Shown: piece after piece, positions 1 to 4,852 of the stretch
How positions within the stretch are numbered: position 1 is the first letter of the stretch
How the letters are laid out: each line of letters starts with the position of its first letter
Assembly (NCBI GenBank): GCA_005884825.1
Contig: VAZT01000049.1
Coordinates: forward strand, 1 to 6,163
DNA length: 6,163 nucleotides
Reading direction: 5' to 3'
Source: Alphaproteobacteria bacterium
GTDB taxonomy: Bacteria > Pseudomonadota > Alphaproteobacteria > ATCC43930 > CGMCC-115725
Position numbers and translations under genes: made by a program
The notes under the pieces: model-generated
What the model was told of the DNA's origin: nothing
Databases searched by the model: none
What the model saw: the letters and a program-made list of their open reading frames with translations, nothing else

Positions 1-36
1 TACGTCGCGAGCCTTACCGGTTCAGTCAAAGGGTAA
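1..36 (+). CDS. C-terminal tail of an ABC transporter permease (partial)
   Basis: Frame 1 is open from the window edge and reads YVASLTGSVKG followed by TAA at 34-36. CUT1-family sugar permeases of the MalG/UgpE type commonly end in a similar '(V/A)xxLTxGxVKG' tail, and an ATPase gene follows at once, as is usual in these operons. In that family this protein is one of two inner-membrane subunits forming the channel. Only 11 residues are visible, so the assignment rests on the tail motif and the neighbour; the membrane segments and the EAA loop that docks the ATPase lie outside the window. Confidence 0.6.
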   Translation, partial: YVASLTGSVKG

Positions 37-48
37 GTGAATAAAGCA

Positions 49-1140
49 ATGGCACAGGTCGTCATCCGCAGCTTGAACAAGAAGTTCGATGAGGTTCATG
101 CCGTCAAGGACGTGAACCTCGACATTCGCGACAAGGAATTCATGGTCTTTGTCGGCCCGTCCGGCTGCGGCAAGACCACGACATTGCGAATGGTGGCCGG
201 GCTCGAATCGATTACGTCGGGGCGGATCCTGATCGACGACAAGGTGATCAACGAGCTGGCGCCGATGGATCGCGACATCGCGATGGTGTTCCAGAACTAC
301 GCGCTCTATCCGCATATGAGCGTCTATGACAACATGGCCTTCGGCTTGAAGATGCGGAAATTCGGCCGCGCCGATATCGCCAAGCGCGTGCACGAGGCGG
401 CCGAAATCCTCGGCATACAGCAGCTGCTCCAACGCAAGCCGCGGCAATTGTCGGGCGGCCAACGCCAGCGCGTCGCGCTCGGCCGGGCGATCGTGCGCCA
501 CCCTCAGGTGTTCCTGTTCGACGAGCCGTTGTCGAACCTCGACGCCAAGCTGCGCGTGCAGATGCGTGTCGAGCTCAAGAAATTGCACGACCGCCTCGGC
601 ACGACCGCAATTTACGTGACCCACGATCAGGTCGAGGCGATGACCCTGGGTGACCGCGTCGTCGTCATGAAGGACGGCCTCGTGCAGCAGGTCGGCGAGC
701 CGCTAGAGCTCTACAACGAGCCGGCCAACCGGTTCGTCGCCGGCTTTCTCGGCTCGCCCGCGATGAATTTCGCGACGGTGAAGGTCAACCGGAACAATGG
801 GGCGATCTGGGCGGCCAGTGCCGGCATGCAGATCAAGGTCCCGCCCGAATTTGCGGACCGGCTCGGCCGGTATGTGGGACAAGAGGTCACTTTGGGGATC
901 CGGCCCGAGGATCTGCACGTGGCCTCGGCCGCCGATCCGACCGAGCTCGGCTTCGACGTCGTGGTCGAAGTCGTCGAGAAGCTCGGCTCGGAGATCCTGC
1001 TCGATGTAGCGGCGGGACCCGACACGATGGTCGCTTCCGTCGAGCCGAATGTTCGCGCCAAGATCCACGACCGTTTGCGTCTCGCGCTGAACCCGGAGCG
1101 CCTGCATTTCTTCGACATGCAATCCGAAGCGGCGATCTGA
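49..1140 (+). CDS. ABC transporter ATP-binding protein, MalK/UgpC (CUT1) type
   Basis: This is the cytoplasmic ATPase that powers a CUT1-type importer by binding and hydrolysing ATP as a dimer under the two permeases. Numbered from ATG 49 (363 residues), the protein has Walker A GPSGCGKT at 36-43 (K42), the Q-loop glutamine at 82, the signature LSGGQ at 134-138, Walker B FLFDE ending at E159, the D-loop SNLD at 162-165 and the switch histidine H192. The C-terminal part, from about 236 with GIRPEDL at 283-289, is the TOBE/OB regulatory domain of this family. K42, Q82, E159 and H192 match E. coli MalK numbering, which favours ATG 49 over the in-frame GTG at 37. That GTG directly follows the permease stop, and its AAAGGG (28-33) is only 3 bases away; the same AAAGGG is 15 bases from ATG 49, so neither spacing is ideal. 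The length is normal and no key residue is missing. The substrate cannot be told from the ATPase. Confidence 0.93.
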   Translation: MAQVVIRSLNKKFDEVHAVKDVNLDIRDKEFMVFVGPSGCGKTTTLRMVAGLESITSGRILIDDKVINELAPMDRDIAMVFQNYALYPHMSVYDNMAFGLKMRKFGRADIAKRVHEAAEILGIQQLLQRKPRQLSGGQRQRVALGRAIVRHPQVFLFDEPLSNLDAKLRVQMRVELKKLHDRLGTTAIYVTHDQVEAMTLGDRVVVMKDGLVQQVGEPLELYNEPANRFVAGFLGSPAMNFATVKVNRNNGAIWAASAGMQIKVPPEFADRLGRYVGQEVTLGIRPEDLHVASAADPTELGFDVVVEVVEKLGSEILLDVAAGPDTMVASVEPNVRAKIHDRLRLALNPERLHFFDMQSEAAI

Positions 1141-1165
1141 ACCCGGCAAATGGGAGGGCAAGCGC

Positions 1166-1546
1166 ATGCAAAAGAAAGTTGGCTGGGCGTGGATCGTCGG
1201 ATTTCTCGGCTTGCTTGCTGCCGCCAATGCGCAAACGCCACCGCCCGCGGCGGCCGGATCGCCTTATGACGGTACATATCGGCTGGTTTCCTCAGCGAAC
1301 GTTAATGCAAACTACACGACGCGGAAGGGACAGACCGGGCCCTGTCCGAGCCGGCGAGCGGGGCCGCTCCACATCGTGAACGGGCAGGCGCGCTATACCA
1401 CCGCGACCGGCTACCGGGTCAGAGGAACCATCCAGGTAAATTCAGGCTTAATGGCTCCGCGCTACCCTCGTCATTCCCGCGGAAGCGGGAATCCAGGCGC
1501 GGAAGGCCGCAGCGGTTCCGCTAGATCCCCGCTTCCGCCGGGATGA
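1166..1546 (+). pseudogene. Small secreted protein, copy 1 of 3, 3' end replaced by a palindromic repeat
   Basis: The frame encodes 126 residues beginning MQKKVGWAWIVG with a Sec-type signal peptide ending AANA|Q near residue 22. It then shows YDGTYRLVSS, a C in GPCPS and GPLHIVNGQARY, all shared with the two genes that follow. Similarity stops near VRGTIQVNSGL (about position 1450). From 1470 the frame runs into a palindromic repeat, which supplies some 25 foreign residues (RHSRGSGNP...) and the stop codon. The second conserved cysteine and the C-terminal YDLVW block of the family are missing. A strong ribosome binding site GGGAGGG (1152-1158) sits 7 bases before ATG 1166, 25 bases after the ATPase stop, so the broken gene may still be translated and exported. 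I call it a pseudogene because the conserved C-terminal third is absent. The function of the family is unknown to me. Confidence 0.65.
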
Positions 1547-1547
1547 C
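1470..1547. repeat. Palindromic repeat A (78 bp, GTCAT ends outward)
   Basis: Two 27-base arms, 1470-1496 and 1521-1547, are inverted copies matching at 23 of 27 positions. Each arm begins with GTCAT at the outer end, contains its own small hairpin (CCCGC-ggaa-GCGGG in the left arm) and ends in ATCCAG or ATCTAG on the inner side. The middle also contains an inverted pair CGGAA/TTCCG (1500-1504 and 1516-1520), so the whole element can fold as a branched stem. It resembles dispersed intergenic repeats common in Bradyrhizobium-like genomes. It lies inside the 3' part of the first small secreted gene and ends 18 bases before the next gene starts. Confidence 0.85.
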
Positions 1548-1565
1548 GGGGCGAAGGCTAAGCGC

Positions 1566-2015
1566 ATGCAGAAGCAGGTTGGATGGTTGTGGATCGTCGG
1601 ACTTTTCGGCCTCATTCCGGCCGCGAATGCTCAAACCCCACCGTCTTCGGCCGCCAACACGCAATTCGACGGCACCTACGCTTTCGCCTCTGCAACGAAG
1701 GTGAATGAAACTTACACGACGACTTGGACGACCCGGATGGGCCAATGTGGGGACATCCGGAAGCTGGGGCCGTTGACCATTGTGAACGGTCAGGCGCGAT
1801 ATTCCGGCTTCGGCCGCGTGACAAAGGCGGGCTTCGAGGGAACGGTCGGGTCGCAGGGCGAGCTGGCGCTGAGATTAGCCGCGCCCGCGTCTAAAAGCTC
1901 GCTCGGCGCTGAGATCGTCACTCTCGGCACGATAGACGGCAATGGCACGATACGCGCACGCCAGACGAGCCGCGGCTGCAGCTACGACTTGGTCTGGCGA
2001 AAGGAAGCCGGCTAG
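1566..2015 (+). CDS. Small secreted protein of unknown function, copy 2 of 3
   Basis: This encodes 149 residues that I cannot assign to a named family. Residues 1-22 look like a Sec signal peptide: K3, a hydrophobic stretch WLWIVGLFGLI, then cleavage after AANA before Q23. The mature part of about 127 residues is rich in small and polar residues with repeated G-T-hydrophobic turns (FDGTYAF, FEGTVGSQGELALR, LGTIDGNGTIRAR), suggesting a small beta-sheet protein. It has two cysteines, in MGQCGD and GCSYDLVW, both conserved in copy 3 and able to form one disulfide in the periplasm. AAGG at 1554-1557, 8 bases before ATG 1566, supports the start, and the bases just before it (AAGCGCATGCA) match those at the start of copy 1. 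It shares its strand with the ABC genes and may be co-transcribed with them. Possible roles include a periplasmic or envelope-associated accessory protein; this is only inference. Confidence 0.85.
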   Translation: MQKQVGWLWIVGLFGLIPAANAQTPPSSAANTQFDGTYAFASATKVNETYTTTWTTRMGQCGDIRKLGPLTIVNGQARYSGFGRVTKAGFEGTVGSQGELALRLAAPASKSSLGAEIVTLGTIDGNGTIRARQTSRGCSYDLVWRKEAG

Positions 2016-2071
2016 AACATGCGAAGACAGGGGAAGCTGCTGCTCGGACCCAACGGACGATTCACATTATG

Positions 2072-2166
2072 GTCATGGCCGGGCTTGTCCCGGCCATCCA
2101 CGTCCTGCCTCGCACCGCAGCGCCCGTCGCGGTTGCGTGGATGCCCGGATCAAGTCCGGGCATGAC
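2072..2166. repeat. Palindromic repeat B (95 bp, GTCAT ends outward)
   Basis: Inverted arms of 31 bases lie at 2072-2102 and 2136-2166 and match at 26 of 31 positions. Each arm starts with GTCAT at the outer end, holds an internal hairpin (CCGGG-cttgt-CCCGG in the left arm) and ends in ATCCACG on the inner side. One frame reads MVMAGLVPAIHV, a string often mistaken for a protein start in Bradyrhizobium-like genomes. The element fills more than half of the 179-base gap between copies 2 and 3 of the small secreted gene. It could affect read-through or transcript stability, but this is not shown by the sequence. Confidence 0.88.
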
Positions 2167-2194
2167 GGGTATTGGCATTGTTAGGAATCAGCAA

Positions 2195-2659
2195 ATGCAG
2201 AAGCACCTTATTTGGGTTGGGGCCATAGGAGTTCTTTTCGGTTTGCTCTCTGCGGCAAATGCGCAGAGCCAATCGCCGCTGGCTGCCACCACGCAATTTG
2301 ACGGCACATACGCGTTCGTCTCTGCGATGAGGGTGAATGAAACCTACACGGTCCCAGGATCAAATCGTATCGGCCAATGTAGGGGTAGAGAAAGGGAGAA
2401 CCGCCTCCGGCCGCCGCTCACCATGGCGAACGGTCAGGCGCAGTTTACCGACGTCGGGAGTCACCAGTTCGAAGGAACTGTAAGTTCGCAGGGCGAGCTG
2501 GCGATGCGATCTAGCACGTCCTCGAGCAAGGGAGGGTGGGAAGGGGTGGGTACAAAGAGAATGATCTACGGAAGGATAGACGGCGGCGGCACGGTACGCG
2601 GGCGCAATATCGGTTATTATTGCAGATACGATTTAATCTGGCAAAAGACATCCAGGTAA
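2195..2659 (+). CDS. Small secreted protein of unknown function, copy 3 of 3
   Basis: This encodes 154 residues and is a paralogue of the preceding gene. It has a signal peptide with K3, a hydrophobic run LIWVGAIGVLFGLL and a cleavage site after SAANA at about residue 24. The mature part shares TQFDGTYAF, RVNETYT, IGQC, ANGQAQF, FEGTV, SQGELAMR and a C-terminal CRYDLIWQK, so both family cysteines are kept. An insertion of basic and polar residues (RGRERENRLRP) follows the first cysteine. ATG 2195 is chosen because AGGA (2183-2186) lies 8 bases upstream and the signal peptide begins there. The frame is also open back to 2069, but that extension is encoded by palindromic repeat B. The stop is 19 bases before the solute-binding protein gene, too close for a separate promoter in the gap, so the two are probably co-transcribed or the promoter lies inside this gene. 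Confidence 0.85.
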   Translation: MQKHLIWVGAIGVLFGLLSAANAQSQSPLAATTQFDGTYAFVSAMRVNETYTVPGSNRIGQCRGRERENRLRPPLTMANGQAQFTDVGSHQFEGTVSSQGELAMRSSTSSSKGGWEGVGTKRMIYGRIDGGGTVRGRNIGYYCRYDLIWQKTSR

Positions 2660-2678
2660 CAGTCGGGGAGAGAGAAGA

Positions 2679-4013
2679 ATGATGCAATTCACCAGTCGCC
2701 GCCGTTTGTTGCAGTTTTCCGGGGTCAGCGCGCTGACCGCGGCAAGCGGCGGCTTGGCCGGCATCCTCGCTTCGGCGCGGGCGCCGGCTTTTGCGCAGGG
2801 CACCGCGCTGCATTGGGTCAGGGGGTCGGATTATGTGCCGGTGTCGGACCAGATGCTCAGAGGCAAGATCCTCGAGCAATGCCAGAAGGATCTCGGCATC
2901 AAGTTCAACCTCGAGACTGTCGACGGTCTGACGATCCAGGCGCGGGTGACTTCCGCCGTCTCGTCCGGCAGCGGCCCCGACATCATCAGCTCGATCAACA
3001 ACTGGGCGCAGCTCTATGCCGAGAGCGTCGCCGATGTCAGCGACGTCGCCGAGGAGATCGGCAAGGCGCAGGGCGGCTATTACGAAACCGCCAAGGCAAT
3101 CGCCTTTGACGGCAAGAAGTGGATTGCCGTCCCGAACACGATTGTTGGCCTGCAGATCGTCAACCGCGCCTCGTGGTGGAATGAAATCGGCTACGGGCCG
3201 GAGAAATATCCGGAAACCTGGGAGGAATGGCGCGACGCCGGCAAGAAACTGAAGGCCAAGGGGCGTCCGCTCGGCCAGACATTGGCGCACGCTTTTGGCG
3301 ACGCGAACGCGTTCTGGTACCCGTATCTCTGGTCATGGGGTGGCAAAGAGGTCGAAGCGGACGGCAAGACCGTCGTGCTGAACAGCCCGGGGACCATCGA
3401 ATCCGTCAAGTTCGCGGTGGGTTTGTGGAAGGACGCCTGCGACGAGGGCGCCTTTGCGTGGGACGATTCCGGCAACAACCGCGCCTTCCTCGCCGGGACG
3501 ATAAGCGCCACCAACAATGGCGCTTCGATCTATATCGAGGCCAAGAAGAAGCCCGACACGTATAAGACCGAGGATGGCAAGCCGCTCAAGGACGACATGT
3601 TCCACACCCCGCTGCCCAAGGGGCCGGCCGGCCAGTTCAGCTGGCATGTGCCGTTCGCCGACATGGTAATGGGCTATGGCAAGAACCAGAAAGCCGCGAA
3701 GGACTTCCTGCGCTGGTTCCACAGCGAGAAAATCTACGAGCAATGGTGGGTGACGCAGCAGGGCTTCTCGGTCGGTCCCACCAAGATGTGGGAGAACCAC
3801 CCGCTGTGGCAGGAAGACCCGGTCATGCTGCCGTTCCGCACCGCAGCCGAAAGCGGGCACTTTGCCGGCTATGCCGGGCCGGCCAACCGCAAGGCGGCGG
3901 AGGTCATCTCGAAATACATCATTTCCGACATGTACGCCAAGGCCGTGCAAGGCATGGCGCCGGCAGACGCTGTCAAGTGGGCGCATGGTGAGCTCGTAAA
4001 GATCTACGCCTGA
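2679..4013 (+). CDS. ABC transporter solute-binding protein, family 1, Tat-exported
   Basis: This 444-residue protein should capture the substrate in the periplasm and deliver it to the permease. Residues 1-39 form a twin-arginine signal: SRRRLLQ at 6-12, a mild hydrophobic stretch LTAASGGLAGILASA, and a likely cleavage after APAFA39 before Q40. The rest is typical of family 1 binding proteins (UgpB/MalE-like): SSGSGPDIISSINNWAQLYAE, KWIAVPNTIVGLQIVNRASWW, YPETWEEW, the FLAGTISATNNGASIY segment that often reads 'G+aAM' in relatives, and AAKDFLRWFHS. The length is normal and I see no break. GGGGAG at 2665-2670 is 8 bases before ATG 2679 and 11 before the adjacent ATG 2682; the first fits better. 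It is downstream of the ATPase and the small secreted genes on the same strand. Tat export means it is folded before export, which is unusual but not rare for this family. Many aromatic residues (W, Y) suggest a sugar-like or other ring-bearing ligand, but the ligand is unknown. Confidence 0.93.
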   Translation: MMQFTSRRRLLQFSGVSALTAASGGLAGILASARAPAFAQGTALHWVRGSDYVPVSDQMLRGKILEQCQKDLGIKFNLETVDGLTIQARVTSAVSSGSGPDIISSINNWAQLYAESVADVSDVAEEIGKAQGGYYETAKAIAFDGKKWIAVPNTIVGLQIVNRASWWNEIGYGPEKYPETWEEWRDAGKKLKAKGRPLGQTLAHAFGDANAFWYPYLWSWGGKEVEADGKTVVLNSPGTIESVKFAVGLWKDACDEGAFAWDDSGNNRAFLAGTISATNNGASIYIEAKKKPDTYKTEDGKPLKDDMFHTPLPKGPAGQFSWHVPFADMVMGYGKNQKAAKDFLRWFHSEKIYEQWWVTQQGFSVGPTKMWENHPLWQEDPVMLPFRTAAESGHFAGYAGPANRKAAEVISKYIISDMYAKAVQGMAPADAVKWAHGELVKIYA

Positions 4014-4021
4014 CGGGCACA

Positions 4022-4090
4022 AGATTGCTTCGCTGCGCTCGCAATGACGCCCCGGCGCCTGTCATCGCGAGGAGAGCGGCGAAGCAATCT
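4022..4090. repeat. Palindromic repeat C (69 bp, GTCAT ends inward), possible two-way terminator
   Basis: The left arm 4022-4048 and right arm 4061-4090 are inverted copies with one 3-base gap and a 12-base loop (4049-4060). The outer ends read AGATTGCTTCGC and its complement, and the inner ends read ATGAC and GTCAT. This is a well-known repeat type in Bradyrhizobium-like genomes, often seen translated as 'ASAAKQS'. It begins 9 bases after the binding-protein stop and ends 17 bases before the stop of the convergent toxin gene, so the long hairpin could end or stabilise transcripts from both sides. No U-run follows the stem, so a classical intrinsic terminator is not shown. Confidence 0.85.
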
Positions 4091-4107
4091 AGACCCAGGT
4101 TCGCAAA

Positions 4108-4551
4108 TCACGGCAGTAACTGCGCGATAAAGTTCGCGTTCCGGACCGCAAATGGATCGACAAAACGGACGCCATCGAGAATTCGGCCATCTTGAAAATC
4201 CTCGCTGAGCAGAACGCGAACGCCAATCCGCCGAACGGTCGCCCACAACATTGCATCCCAGAATGCGAGACTATGATCGCGGGCCGCCTGCATGGCCCGA
4301 TCAAGATCGTCCGGTGTGCTCGCCTCAATGGGCAGGACGGCTTGCCAGCCCTTTATGAAACTCGCGGCCACATCAGGGGCGATGCTTGCCTTTCGTGTGA
4401 CGACATTGAAGAATTCAGCGAGCGATTGCAGTGTCTGAACGCCGACCCCATGGCGGATCGATCGTTCGATCAGATCGGCGGCGATCGCGTGGCGATCACC
4501 GGCTGTGTTATCGGCTGCGTAGACGAGAATGTTGGTATCGAAACTGATCAC
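4108..4551 (-). CDS. vapC: PIN-domain toxin, VapC-like ribonuclease
   Basis: This encodes 147 residues of a PIN-domain protein; VapC toxins are Mg2+-dependent endoribonucleases that cut tRNA or rRNA and stop growth when their antitoxin is lost. The acidic site is complete: D5 in MISFDTNILVYAAD, E46 in SLAEFFNVV, D99 in SLAFWDAMLWA, and the final SEDFQDG with D118. The C-terminal IxxVRFVDPF is also typical, and the length is in the normal range. The start is GTG at 4551, whose GTGA overlaps the antitoxin stop by 4 bases, implying translational coupling so that antitoxin is made first. The exact RNA target cannot be predicted. The gene runs toward the binding-protein gene, with palindromic repeat C between their stops. 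I see no disabling change. Confidence 0.9.
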   Translation of the reverse strand: MISFDTNILVYAADNTAGDRHAIAADLIERSIRHGVGVQTLQSLAEFFNVVTRKASIAPDVAASFIKGWQAVLPIEASTPDDLDRAMQAARDHSLAFWDAMLWATVRRIGVRVLLSEDFQDGRILDGVRFVDPFAVRNANFIAQLLP

Positions 4552-4787
4552 CCGTGCTCATGCATCTCGTCGCGTGTAAATCGTCGCCCGATCGGGACGC
4601 CTTTGCGCATCAACCCGACGATGTGCTCGATCGCCAATTCCCGTTCCCTTGCGTCGGACGTGGCATACGGTGTGAGCATCGCCACCGGCCGCCCACGTCG
4701 AGTGATGACGACGGACTCGCCCTGTTCCGCCTGCTTGAGCATGTTGGAGAAAGCCTGATTGGCCTCTCGAGCCGTCACAAAACGCAT
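4548..4787 (-). CDS. Phd/YefM-type antitoxin paired with the PIN toxin
   Basis: This encodes 79 residues from ATG 4787. The N-terminal half MRFVTAREANQAFSNMLKQAE...ESVVITRRGRPVAML (about 1-38) is the Phd/YefM fold, which dimerises and binds operator DNA. The C-terminal tail (about 42-79, rich in charged residues, ending RDEMHEHG) would wrap around and neutralise the toxin. The frame is open upstream to 4841, but the family begins at MRFVT, and the extension would be translated through the probable operator, so 4787 is preferred. Upstream bases GAGTGGA give only a weak ribosome binding site. The gene is first in a two-gene operon and overlaps the toxin start by 4 bases. Phd-type antitoxins usually repress their own promoter with the toxin as co-repressor, and a suitable palindrome lies at 4800-4817. 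Confidence 0.9.
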   Translation of the reverse strand: MRFVTAREANQAFSNMLKQAEQGESVVITRRGRPVAMLTPYATSDARERELAIEHIVGLMRKGVPIGRRFTRDEMHEHG

Positions 4788-4799
4788 TGTCCACTCGAT

Positions 4800-4817
4800 T
4801 GTAGTTGGTGTACTACA
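4800..4817. promoter_or_regulatory. Probable operator of the toxin-antitoxin operon
   Basis: TGTAGT and ACTACA form an inverted repeat separated by 6 bases, and a perfect nested palindrome TGTA-C-TACA lies at 4809-4817. Palindromes of the TGTA...TACA kind are common operators of Phd/YefM antitoxins. On the - strand a TTGAAA box (complement of 4836-4841) followed by 18 bases and TGTAGT (complement of 4812-4817, 4 of 6 matches to TATAAT) could be the promoter, so one operator half-site would be its -10 box. The site is 12 bases upstream of the antitoxin start and 35 bases upstream of the divergent amidohydrolase start. Confidence 0.6.
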
Positions 4818-4852
4818 TGGCTCCCGGTATGCCGGTTTCAAGGTACCAGAGT

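Noticed and set aside
22..624. Reverse-strand open frame of 200 codons opposite the ATPase gene
   Set aside because: It is antisense to Walker A, signature and Walker B codons, which fully explain the sequence.
2069..2194. N-terminal extension of the third secreted protein starting MVMAGLVPAIHV
   Set aside because: These codons are palindromic repeat B. The signal peptide and a good ribosome binding site place the start at 2195.
2511..3290. Long reverse-strand open frame of 259 codons opposite the binding-protein gene
   Set aside because: It covers the end of the third secreted gene and the first half of the binding-protein gene, both well supported on the + strand. Its translation shows no domain, and such shadow frames are common in high-GC DNA.
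1470..4090. The repeats as a CRISPR array or as insertion sequences
   Set aside because: There are only single, different palindromes far apart with no regular spacers, and no transposase gene is present in the window.
4192..4758. Plus-strand open frame of 188 codons across the toxin-antitoxin genes
   Set aside because: It is the complement of the PIN and Phd coding sequence, shows no domain and ends without relation to neighbouring genes.
4788..4841. Longer antitoxin start at 4841 giving 18 extra residues
   Set aside because: The extension crosses the probable operator and promoter, and the Phd/YefM family starts at MRFVT.
4805..4852. Amidohydrolase start at TTG 4805 or ATG 4817/4829
   Set aside because: None has a ribosome binding site, and the added residues lie in the operator region; ATG 4853 has AGG at 9 bases and the family-like MDLIVRN start.
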